A stretch of 64,000 nucleotides of DNA, from NCBI RefSeq assembly GCF_001005295.1, contig NZ_LBMK01000001.1, positions 302,976 through 366,975 on the forward strand, read 5' to 3'. The stretch comes from Streptomyces yangpuensis. Its GTDB lineage: Bacteria; Actinomycetota; Actinomycetes; Streptomycetales; Streptomycetaceae. Shown one piece after another: positions 56,917 to 64,000 of this stretch (positions are counted from its first letter, which is position 1; every line of letters starts with the position of its first letter). The notes beneath the pieces were generated by a model. The model was not told the origin of the DNA. It made no database searches and was given only the letters and a program-made list of their open reading frames with translations. The translations under genes were made by a program, and so were the position numbers.

Positions 56917-58455
56917 GTGAGTGACCAGCAGCCCGAGAACCCCGACCGACACGACCACGACGACCTCGCAGGCGCCTTCGACGAGTTCGACCAGATCGTG
57001 GCGGAAGAGTCCGACCGCGACCCCGACCTGGCGGTGATCGAGGCCGGCAGCCGCACCCTGCGCGCCCACGCCGGACCGCCCCAGGGCGACCCGGTGCCCG
57101 CCCGGCCCGTCGACCCCGAGGTCGCCGAGGCGCTGCTGGAGGTGGAGCAGGAGCTCTCGACCCGCTGGGGCGAGACCAAGCTGGAGCCCTCGGTGTCGCG
57201 GATCGCGGCGCTGATGGACGTACTGGGCGAGCCGCAGCGCGCGTACCCCTCCATCCACGTCACCGGGACCAACGGCAAGACCAGCACGGCCCGCATGATC
57301 GAGGCCCTGCTGAACGCCTTCGAGCTGCGCACCGGCCGCTACACGAGCCCGCACGTGCAGTCGATCACCGAGCGGATCAGCCTCGACGGGGCGCCGATCG
57401 AGGCCGAGCGCTTCGTGGAGACGTACCACGACATCAAGCCGTACGTGGAGATGGTCGACGCCGCCGAGGAGTTCCGGCTGTCCTTCTTCGAGGTGCTCAC
57501 CGGGATGGCCTACGCGGCCTTCGCGGACGCCCCGGTGGACGTGGCCGTGGTCGAGGTCGGCATGGGCGGCAGCTGGGACGCGACCAACGTCATCGACGGC
57601 TCCGTCGCCGTGGTCACCCCGATCAGCCTGGACCACACCGACCGGCTCGGCTCCACGCCCGGTGAGATCGCCGTGGAGAAGGGCGGCATCATCAAGCAGG
57701 ACGCCACCGTGATCTTGGCGCAGCAGCCGGTCGACGCGGCCCAGGTACTGCTGAAGAAGGCCGTCGAGGTCGATGCGACGGTGGCCCGCGAGGGCATGGA
57801 GTTCGGCGTCGTCTCGCGCGAGGTCGCGGTCGGCGGGCAGCAGCTGACGCTGCGCGGCGTGGGCGGCGAGTACGACGGCATCTTCCTGCCGCTGTACGGC
57901 GCCCACATGGCGCACAACGCGGCGGTGGCGCTCGCCGCGGTCGAGGCCTTCTTCGGGGTGGGCGGGCAGCACGCCCGGGTGCTGGACGTGGACACCGTGC
58001 GGAAGGCCTTCGCGTCGGTGACCTCGCCGGGCCGCATGGAGGTCGTGCGGCGCAGCCCGACGGTGATCCTGGACGCGGCGCACAACCCGGCGGGCGCGGC
58101 GGTCACCGCGGAGGCGGTCACCGAGGCGTTCGGTTTCAGCCGGCTCGTCGGCGTCGTGGCGGCGAGCGAGGACAAGGACGTGCGCGGGGTGCTGGAGGCC
58201 TTCGAGCCGATCTTCGCGGAGGTCGTGGTCACGCAGAACTCCAGCCACCGGTCGATGGGCGCCGACGATCTGGCGGCCGTCGCCGTCGAGGTCTTCGGCG
58301 TGGACCGGGTGCAGGTGGAGCCGCGGCTGGACGACGCCCTGGAGGCGGCGATCACCCTGGCCGAGGAAGAGGCCGAGTACGGAGGGGCCGGGGTCCTGGT
58401 GACCGGTTCCGTGATCACGGTGGGCGAGGCCCGCCTGCTGCTGAAGAGGGGCTGA
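56917..58455 (+). CDS. folC: Folylpolyglutamate synthase / dihydrofolate synthase
   Basis: A 512-residue Mur-ligase-like enzyme that adds glutamate to folates. ATP loop GTNGKTS at residues 117-123; Mg/substrate motifs FFEVLTGMAYAAF, VEVGMGGSWDATNVI, and DAAHNPAGA in the C-terminal domain. The first 75 residues are acidic and variable. GTG start; no ribosome site, but TAGACT lies 6 bases before, suggesting a leaderless mRNA. Downstream DUF4233 starts 2 bases after the stop and is coupled. Confidence 0.95.
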   Translation: MSDQQPENPDRHDHDDLAGAFDEFDQIVAEESDRDPDLAVIEAGSRTLRAHAGPPQGDPVPARPVDPEVAEALLEVEQELSTRWGETKLEPSVSRIAALMDVLGEPQRAYPSIHVTGTNGKTSTARMIEALLNAFELRTGRYTSPHVQSITERISLDGAPIEAERFVETYHDIKPYVEMVDAAEEFRLSFFEVLTGMAYAAFADAPVDVAVVEVGMGGSWDATNVIDGSVAVVTPISLDHTDRLGSTPGEIAVEKGGIIKQDATVILAQQPVDAAQVLLKKAVEVDATVAREGMEFGVVSREVAVGGQQLTLRGVGGEYDGIFLPLYGAHMAHNAAVALAAVEAFFGVGGQHARVLDVDTVRKAFASVTSPGRMEVVRRSPTVILDAAHNPAGAAVTAEAVTEAFGFSRLVGVVAASEDKDVRGVLEAFEPIFAEVVVTQNSSHRSMGADDLAAVAVEVFGVDRVQVEPRLDDALEAAITLAEEEAEYGGAGVLVTGSVITVGEARLLLKRG

Positions 58456-58457
58456 GG

Positions 58458-58826
58458 ATGCGCACGCTGTGTGCGAGCACGCTGATCGGTGAGTTCTTCG
58501 TGATCGGTTTCGCGGGACTCGTCGCCATGAAGGACCCGGACCTGACCCAGGCCACGGTCTGGACGGTGTGCGGGATCGCGATGCTGCTGTCGGTGCTGCT
58601 GTGCGGGATGCTGTCGCGTCCCGGGGCCGTCCAGCTGGGCTGGGCCCTGCAGATCGGTCTCGTCGCGAGCGGTTTCGTCGTCCCCACGATGTTCTTCCTC
58701 GGCGCGGTCTTCGCCGGCCTGTGGTGGTGCTCCGTGCACTACGGCCGGAAGATCGACTCGATCAAGGAGCGCTGGGCCGCCGCGCAGGAGGCTCCCGTGG
58801 CGTCCGGAGCGCCCGACACGGCCTGA
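58458..58826 (+). CDS. DUF4233 family membrane protein
   Basis: A 122-residue protein with three or four helices (about 8-24 GEFFVIGFAGLVAMKD, 34-52, 60-90 ending FAGLWWCSVHYGRKID). The start ATG is 2 bases after the folC stop. This small membrane protein is conserved between folC and ndk in actinobacteria, but its role is unknown. The C-terminus is polar and Ala-rich. Confidence 0.88.
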   Translation: MRTLCASTLIGEFFVIGFAGLVAMKDPDLTQATVWTVCGIAMLLSVLLCGMLSRPGAVQLGWALQIGLVASGFVVPTMFFLGAVFAGLWWCSVHYGRKIDSIKERWAAAQEAPVASGAPDTA

Positions 58827-58841
58827 GGGATCCCCGGGCCG

Positions 58842-58892
58842 CCCCGTGCCGCCCGGAACCCCGTGCCACCCGGAACCCCGTGCCACCCGTAC
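58842..58892. repeat. Three 17-bp tandem repeats
   Basis: Copies of CCCCGTGCCACCCGGAA occur at 58842-58858 (one mismatch), 58859-58875 and 58876-58892 (ends GTAC). They lie between DUF4233 and ndk. Confidence 0.8.
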
Positions 58893-58992
58893 CGGGGCCG
58901 TCCGTACCGCCGGGGCACCCGGACTGCCGGACCGACCCGGACGGCCCTGTAGATTCGCCCTACCGCACCCGTATGCCGCAAGGAGCCGCAAC

Positions 58993-59403
58993 ATGACCCA
59001 GCGCACCCTCGTCCTGCTCAAGCCCGACGCCGTCCGTCGTGGCCTGGTCGGCGAGATCATCGGCCGCATCGAGCGGAAGGCCGGCTGGACCATTCCCGCA
59101 CTGGAGCTGCGTACGCTCGACCAGGAGACCCTGGAGGCGCACTACGGCGAGCACAAGGGCAAGCCCTTCTACGAGCCGCTGATGGGCTTCATGTCCAGCG
59201 GTCCGATCGTGGCCCTGGTCGTCGAAGGGGAACGCGTGATCGAGGGTGTCCGCCAGCTGGCCGGACCCACCGACCCGATCGCGGCGGCGCCCGGCTCCAT
59301 CCGGGGCGACTTCGGCACCATCACCCGTGAGAACCTGATCCACGCCTCGGACTCCGAGGAGTCCGCCGAGCGCGAGCTGAAGCTCTTCTTCCCCGCGCTC
59401 TGA
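58993..59403 (+). CDS. ndk: Nucleoside-diphosphate kinase
   Basis: A 136-residue NDP kinase that equalises nucleoside triphosphate pools. LVLLKPDAVRRGLVGEIIGR near the start, phospho-His117 in NLIHASDS, and the ELKLFFP C-terminus of the short bacterial form. ATG at 58993 with AAGGAG eight bases upstream. Between DUF4233 and mreB. Confidence 0.97.
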   Translation: MTQRTLVLLKPDAVRRGLVGEIIGRIERKAGWTIPALELRTLDQETLEAHYGEHKGKPFYEPLMGFMSSGPIVALVVEGERVIEGVRQLAGPTDPIAAAPGSIRGDFGTITRENLIHASDSEESAERELKLFFPAL

Positions 59404-59448
59404 TCATTCTTTCCTGACGAGACATCAGCCGAATAGCGCTCATGACCT

Positions 59449-59477
59449 GGGGCGACCGAAGTAATTTCGGTCGCCCC
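59449..59477 (+). terminator. Terminator of ndk
   Basis: A 12-bp perfect stem (GGGGCGACCGAA) with a 5-nt loop lies 46 bp past the ndk stop. The rest of the 295-bp gap before mreB holds its promoter; TACGAT at about 59599 could be a -10. Confidence 0.8.
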
Positions 59478-59698
59478 GCGGTAATTCCGGAGCCGGGCGG
59501 GAACGCCTGGGCAGGACACGTCGTCACCACTGAGGGGGCGGGTATCCATTCCGGCGGGATTGCCGGAGTCCCGTCGCGCGGTGTCCGCACCCCGGCACTA
59601 CGATGGGGCCTCCACCCACACACCCACCTCGCCGACCTGACAGCAGCCGCTATCAACTGGAAGGCCAGACGCTCCTCATGGGGAACAAGGGGAACAAC

Positions 59699-60718
59699 AT
59701 GTCGTTCATCGGCCGTGACATGGCGATCGACCTCGGGACCGCCAACACGCTGGTGTACGTGAGGGGCCGGGGGATCGTCCTGAACGAGCCGTCCGTGGTC
59801 GCCATCAACACGAACACCGGTGGCATCCTGGCGGTCGGCTCCGAGGCGAAGAAGATGATCGGGCGCACACCCGGCAACATCGTCGCCGTTCGGCCCCTCA
59901 AGGACGGCGTGATCGCCGACTTCGAGATCACCGAGCGTATGCTCCGGTACTTCATCCTCAAGATCCACAAGCGCCGCTACCTGGCCCGTCCGCGCGTCGT
60001 GGTCTGCGTTCCCTCCGGCATCACGGGAGTCGAGCGCCGCGCGGTCATCGAGGCGTCCACGCAGGCCGGCGCCCGCCAGGTGCACATCATCGAAGAGCCC
60101 ATGGCCGCCGCCATCGGCTCGGGCCTGCCCGTCCACGAGGCCACCGGCAACATGGTCGTGGACATCGGTGGCGGTACGACCGAGGTTGCCGTCATCTCCC
60201 TCGGCGGAATCGTCACGGCGCAGTCCATCCGGGTGGCCGGTGACGAGCTCGACAACGCGATCATCCAGCACATCAAGAAGGAGTACTCGCTCCTCCTCGG
60301 TGAGCGGACGGCCGAACAGATCAAGATCACCATCGGCTCGGCGTACGACCTCGACAAGGACGAGCACACCGAGATCCGCGGCCGGGACCTGGTCTCGGGC
60401 CTGCCCAAGACGGTCGTCATCTCGGCCGCCGAGGTCCGCAAGGCCATTGAGGAGCCCGTCAACTCCATCGTCGACGCGGTCAAGACCACGCTCGACAAGT
60501 GCCCGCCGGAGCTCTCCGGCGACATCATGGACCGCGGCATCGTCCTGACCGGCGGCGGCGCCCTGCTCCGCGGCCTCGACGAGCGGCTGCGCCGGGAGAC
60601 CGGCATGCCGATCCACATCGCCGAGGACCCCCTCGACTCCGTCGCCCTCGGCTCCGGCAAGTGCGTCGAGGAGTTCGAGGCCCTCCAGCAGGTCCTGGAC
60701 GCGCAGCCCCGTCGCTGA
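59699..60718 (+). CDS. mreB: Rod shape-determining protein MreB
   Basis: A 339-residue actin-like protein. Phosphate 1 [14 protein letters not shown], phosphate 2 [18 protein letters not shown], adenosine motif [14 protein letters not shown]. Earlier in-frame ATGs exist (59603, 59678), but the one at 59699 has AAGGGG six bases upstream and fits the conserved [14 protein letters not shown] lead. In Streptomyces MreB acts mainly in spore-wall assembly rather than vegetative growth. It heads mreB-mreC-mreD-pbp2. Confidence 0.96.
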   Translation: MSFIGRDMAIDLGTANTLVYVRGRGIVLNEPSVVAINTNTGGILAVGSEAKKMIGRTPGNIVAVRPLKDGVIADFEITERMLRYFILKIHKRRYLARPRVVVCVPSGITGVERRAVIEASTQAGARQVHIIEEPMAAAIGSGLPVHEATGNMVVDIGGGTTEVAVISLGGIVTAQSIRVAGDELDNAIIQHIKKEYSLLLGERTAEQIKITIGSAYDLDKDEHTEIRGRDLVSGLPKTVVISAAEVRKAIEEPVNSIVDAVKTTLDKCPPELSGDIMDRGIVLTGGGALLRGLDERLRRETGMPIHIAEDPLDSVALGSGKCVEEFEALQQVLDAQPRR

Positions 60719-60852
60719 CAACACCCCTCCCGGCCGGGGAGGGGCCAAGCGGAACACAAGGATCCGCCGTACGGGTGCTACCGGGCCCGTGCGGCGGATC
60801 GTTGATATACAGGCAAAAGAGAATTCCGACGAGGAAGGCACGGCCGCCGCAC

Positions 60853-61800
60853 GTGAGGGACACACGAGAAAGCCGGCTGCTCCTGGTGCTTCTGATCGCC
60901 ATCGCGTTCGCGTTGATCACGGTGGACATCAGGGCAGGCGAGGAGTCACCGGTCGACGGTGCCCGGCAGGCCGCCGCAGCGGTCTTCGGGCCGGTCGAGG
61001 AAGGTGTGGCGACCGCGGTCGATCCGGTCGCCAACGCCATAGGGGCCGTACGGGACTCCGGGGAGCGCCACAACCGCATCGCCACGCTGGAGCGCGAGAA
61101 CGCCGCCCTCAAGGCCAAGCTCGGCAGCGAGGACCAGACCCGCAGCCGCATCCACGAACTCGACGAGATGCTCAAGCGGGCCGGCGCCGGACAGTACGGC
61201 ATCAAGGGCGCCGAGGTCATCGCGATAGGAGCGGCGCAGGGCTTCTCCTGGACCGTCACCATCGACGCCGGCAGCAAGGACGGCATCGAGCGCGACATGA
61301 CCGTCCTCAACGGCGACGGGCTCGTCGGCCGGGTCACCACCGTCGGCCCCGACACCTCCACCGTCGTCCTCGCCAACGACCCCGACTTCACCGTCGGCAC
61401 CCGCCTGGAGAAGACCGGCGAACTCGGCTTCGCCACCGGCCAGGGTGACCGCGCCCTGTCCGTCCAGATGCTCAACGGCAAGGCCAAGGTCAGCCCCGGC
61501 GACCGGCTCGTCACCTTCGGCTCGCGCGGCAACAAGCCCTTCGTGCCCGGCGTCCCGATCGGCGAGGTGGTCAAGGTCGACCCCTCGCGCGGCGACCTGA
61601 CCCGCACCGTCTGGGTGCGTCCGTTCGTCGGCTTCTCGCGCCTGGACATCGTCGGCGTCGTGGTGATGCCGCCGCGCGAGGACCCGCGCGACGCCGTCCT
61701 GCCGCCCAAGCCCGAGGCCCCCAAGCCCACCCCGACGGTCACCGTCACGGTCACCCCGTCCGGGTCCGCCAGCCTGCCCGCCCAGCCGGCCGACGACTAG
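60853..61800 (+). CDS. mreC: Rod shape-determining protein MreC
   Basis: A 315-residue single-pass membrane protein. Signal-anchor helix (LLLVLLIAIAFALITVDI, about residues 9-26), a coiled coil with RIATLERENAALKAKL (about 75-90), two beta-barrel domains, and a Pro/Thr-rich tail (PKPTPTVTVTVTP). GTG start at 60853; no closer ATG or GTG exists upstream, and the spacing to GAGGAAGG is long. It links MreB to the periplasmic wall enzymes. Confidence 0.93.
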   Translation: MRDTRESRLLLVLLIAIAFALITVDIRAGEESPVDGARQAAAAVFGPVEEGVATAVDPVANAIGAVRDSGERHNRIATLERENAALKAKLGSEDQTRSRIHELDEMLKRAGAGQYGIKGAEVIAIGAAQGFSWTVTIDAGSKDGIERDMTVLNGDGLVGRVTTVGPDTSTVVLANDPDFTVGTRLEKTGELGFATGQGDRALSVQMLNGKAKVSPGDRLVTFGSRGNKPFVPGVPIGEVVKVDPSRGDLTRTVWVRPFVGFSRLDIVGVVVMPPREDPRDAVLPPKPEAPKPTPTVTVTVTPSGSASLPAQPADD

Positions 61801-61813
61801 GAGCCGACCCCGC

Positions 61814-62521
61814 ATGCGCTTCAACCGGATCCTGCTCTCGGCCACGCTCGTCGTGGTCGCCCTCGTCATCCAGGTCACCGTCCTGGGCCGGCTCCAACTG
61901 CCCGGCGCCGTACCCGACCTCCTGCTCCTCACCGTCGTATCCCTCGCACTCGTGTACGGGCACGTCAGCGGTGCGCTCATCGGCTTCGGCGCCGGACTCC
62001 TCGCCGACCTGGCACCGCCCGCCGACCACGCGGCCGGACGGTACGCACTCGTCCTGTGCGTCATCGGCTACGTCGCAGGCCTGGTCCGCCCCGACGGCGG
62101 GCGGTTCCGCTCCGCCTGGGGCCCCATGCTGACCGTCGTCGCCGCCGCGATCGGCTCCACCCTGCTCTACGCGGGCGTCGGCGCCCTCGTCGGCGACACC
62201 GCCGCCCGCCACGTGGGCCTGACCGGGCTGGTGTTCACCGCCACCCTCTACGACCTGCTGCTCGCGCCCTTCACCGTGCCGTGGATCATGGCGCTGGCCC
62301 GGCGCGCCGAGAACGACCCGATGGCCGTCGAGGCCGGCGGCGGCCCCGCGGGCAAGGCCGCCGACGTCTCCGCCGGCTGGCTGGCCGGCGGCACCGGACT
62401 GCGCATCGGCAGCCAGCGCGGCGGCCTGCGCCTGAAGACCGCGCGGTCCCGCGCCAACAAGGCCGTCCGCATAAAGGGCATCAAGCCCGCCAAGGGTGTG
62501 AAGAGCGTCAAGAAACTGTGA
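61814..62521 (+). CDS. mreD: Rod shape-determining protein MreD
   Basis: A 235-residue membrane protein with about five helices in residues 5-170 (VPDLLLLTVVSLALVYG is the typical central segment) and a basic Lys/Arg-rich tail of about 65 residues. ATG 13 bases after the mreC stop, so co-translated. Partner of MreC in the elongasome or sporulation wall complex. Confidence 0.93.
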   Translation: MRFNRILLSATLVVVALVIQVTVLGRLQLPGAVPDLLLLTVVSLALVYGHVSGALIGFGAGLLADLAPPADHAAGRYALVLCVIGYVAGLVRPDGGRFRSAWGPMLTVVAAAIGSTLLYAGVGALVGDTAARHVGLTGLVFTATLYDLLLAPFTVPWIMALARRAENDPMAVEAGGGPAGKAADVSAGWLAGGTGLRIGSQRGGLRLKTARSRANKAVRIKGIKPAKGVKSVKKL

Positions 62522-62534
62522 GGGAGGAGCAGAC

Positions 62535-64000
62535 GTGACCAACGTCCCGGAGACCGGCCGCACCTCCCGGGTGCAGATCAGGCTCGTCATCATGCAGGTT
62601 CTCGTCTTCTCGATGCTCATCACCCTCGGCGGCCGGCTCTGGTTCCTCCAGATCCGCAACGGCGCCGAGTACTACCACGAGGCCAAGAGCAACCACGTCC
62701 AGCGGGTCGTCCAGCCCGCCGTGCGCGGCTCGATCCTCGACGCCCGCGGCGTACCCCTCGCCGACAACGAGACCCGCCTCGTCGTCTCCGCCAGCCGCAC
62801 CGCGCTGATGAAGATGAAGGACAAGGGCAAGGGCGTCATGACCCGCCTCGCCGGCGTCCTGGACATGACCCCCAAGGAGGTCATGGACAAGGTCCGGCTC
62901 TGCGACTCCCAGACGCCCAAGCCCTGCTGGAACGGCTCCCCCTACCAGCCGATCCCGGTCACCCTCGAAGCCACCACCCAGCAGGCGCTGCAACTGCGCG
63001 AACGCCCCGAGGAGTACCCGGGCATCACCGCCGAGCCCACCGCCGTCCGCCGCTACCCGGCCCCCGGCGGAGCCCGCACCGCGCAGGTGCTCGGCTACCT
63101 CTCGCCCGTCACCGACGACGAGATCCAGAAGGCCAAGGACACCGACTCCCCGCACCTGCGCTCCGACCAGGTCGGCCGCTCCGGGATCGAGCGCACCTAC
63201 GACCGGCAGCTGCGCGGCAAGGCGCAGGTCACCTCGTACGAGGTCGACAACCTCGGCCGGGTCATGGGGCAGACCAAGTCCGACCCGGGCGTCGCCGGGT
63301 CCACCCTCGTCACCAGCATCGACGCCCGGGTCCAGGCCGTCGCGGAGTTCGAGCTCCAGCAGGCGATGAAGGTCGTCCGCAACGAGACCGACAACATCAC
63401 CGGCCGCAAGTACGAGGCCGACTCGGGCGCCGTCGTCGTCATGGAGGCCCGGACCGGCCGCATCGTCGCGATGGCCTCCCAGCCCGACTACGACCCCAAC
63501 ACCTGGGTCGGCGGCATCTCCGGCGCGGACTACGCCAAGCTCACCAGCAAGAGCTCCAACTACCCGCTGCTCAACCGCGGCATCCAGGGCATGGCCCCCG
63601 CCGGCTCCATCTTCAAGGTGGTCTCCGCGAGCGCCGCCGTCCGCGCCGGATACAAGTTCAACGACAAGTACAACTGCAGCAGCTCCTACAGCCTCGGCGG
63701 CCGCAGCTTCGCGAACTTCGAGTCCAAGGGGCACGGCCCCATCACCCTCGGCGAGGCCCTCAAGTTCTCCTGCAACACCGTCTTCTACGCCCTCGGGCAC
63801 AAGGAGTGGCAGCGCGACGGCGGCCTCAGCCCCAAGAAGGACGCCCACGACTGGTTCTACCGGACCGCCCGGGAGTTCGGGCTCGGCTCCGAGACCGGGA
63901 TCGACCTGCCGAACGAGGTCAAGGGCCGCATCCCCGACCGCCAGTGGAAGCAGAGCTTCTGGGCGGCCAACAAGAACTCCTGGTGCAAACAGGGCAAGCG
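62535..64000 (+). CDS. mrdA: Penicillin-binding protein 2 (class B), partial
   Basis: The first 488 codons of a class B PBP; the gene leaves the window. Signal-anchor at about residues 18-38 (LVIMQVLVFSMLITLGG), PBP dimerisation domain, then the transpeptidase with SxxK Ser358 (AGSIFKVVSA) and SxN Ser412-Cys-Asn414 (FSCNTVFYA). The KTG motif lies beyond the edge. GTG start with GGGAGGAG eight bases upstream. It cross-links peptidoglycan in the MreBCD complex; in Streptomyces this gene follows mreD and is called pbp2. Confidence 0.94.
   Translation, partial: MTNVPETGRTSRVQIRLVIMQVLVFSMLITLGGRLWFLQIRNGAEYYHEAKSNHVQRVVQPAVRGSILDARGVPLADNETRLVVSASRTALMKMKDKGKGVMTRLAGVLDMTPKEVMDKVRLCDSQTPKPCWNGSPYQPIPVTLEATTQQALQLRERPEEYPGITAEPTAVRRYPAPGGARTAQVLGYLSPVTDDEIQKAKDTDSPHLRSDQVGRSGIERTYDRQLRGKAQVTSYEVDNLGRVMGQTKSDPGVAGSTLVTSIDARVQAVAEFELQQAMKVVRNETDNITGRKYEADSGAVVVMEARTGRIVAMASQPDYDPNTWVGGISGADYAKLTSKSSNYPLLNRGIQGMAPAGSIFKVVSASAAVRAGYKFNDKYNCSSSYSLGGRSFANFESKGHGPITLGEALKFSCNTVFYALGHKEWQRDGGLSPKKDAHDWFYRTAREFGLGSETGIDLPNEVKGRIPDRQWKQSFWAANKNSWCKQGK

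Overview
The window is actinobacterial chromosome, almost certainly from Streptomyces or a close relative. It has very high GC, many GTG starts, paired and tail-to-tail genes closed by long GC-rich hairpins, and mycothiol-type and ClgR-type features. The right half carries the block pbp2-mreD-mreC-mreB-ndk-DUF4233-folC-valS-clpX-clpP2-clpP1-tig in the order I know from Streptomyces coelicolor, and the left half continues that synteny (rpiB, sodF, asd, pepN, malQ, csnR region). Most of it is core or near-core genome. I did not find a defence island, CRISPR array, prophage or biosynthetic cluster.

Layout. 1-2123: glnX/glnH-type amino-acid sensing pair (the kinase partner would lie off the left edge). 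2334-6007: a remodelled csn (glucosamine-oligosaccharide) locus with ROK repressor, GH4 glycosidase and sugar kinase, but with the transporter deleted to a 45-codon fossil. 6094-13601: MscS channel, HNH nuclease, GH84-like secreted glycosidase, 4-alpha-glucanotransferase. 13712-18500: MarR/MFS pair with a visible operator, two EamA exporters, a LysR regulator. 18644-33893: two paralogous M1 aminopeptidases flanking a HigB/HigA pair whose toxin frame is interrupted by an amber codon, asd, a large secreted subtilase, a CGNR regulator with a divergent VOC/flavin-type operon, an AbiEi/DUF559-like protein, and a mycothiol-dependent oxidoreductase. 34040-40249: sodF and three paralogous amino-acid permeases interleaved with bioY. 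40468-45486: rpiB, Fpg/Nei glycosylase, SpoIIE-type phosphatase, PLP decarboxylase coupled to an HD hydrolase, a tiny membrane protein. 45487-46424: gene debris next to tRNA-Gly. 46425-55117: tRNA-Gly, tRNA-Pro, tig, the ClgR-boxed clpP1P2 operon, clpX, a Pro-rich membrane protein, valS. 55162-56800: a disturbed interval with a gene tail, an orphan histidine kinase and a broken mreB copy. 56917-64000: folC, DUF4233, ndk, then mreBCD and the start of pbp2, cut by the right edge.

How the genes work together: the right side is a housekeeping block for protein folding and turnover (trigger factor, ClpXP), tRNA charging, folate and nucleotides, and spore-wall or cell-shape synthesis (MreBCD-PBP2). 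The left side is dominated by sugar, peptide and amino-acid scavenging. The most rewarding anomalies are local losses: the transporter deletion in the csn locus, the amber codon in the HigB-like toxin, the mreB fragment beside the orphan kinase, and the debris at tRNA-Gly. Several palindromic operators can be read directly from the sequence, notably two tandem copies with a 22-bp period before an amino-acid permease.
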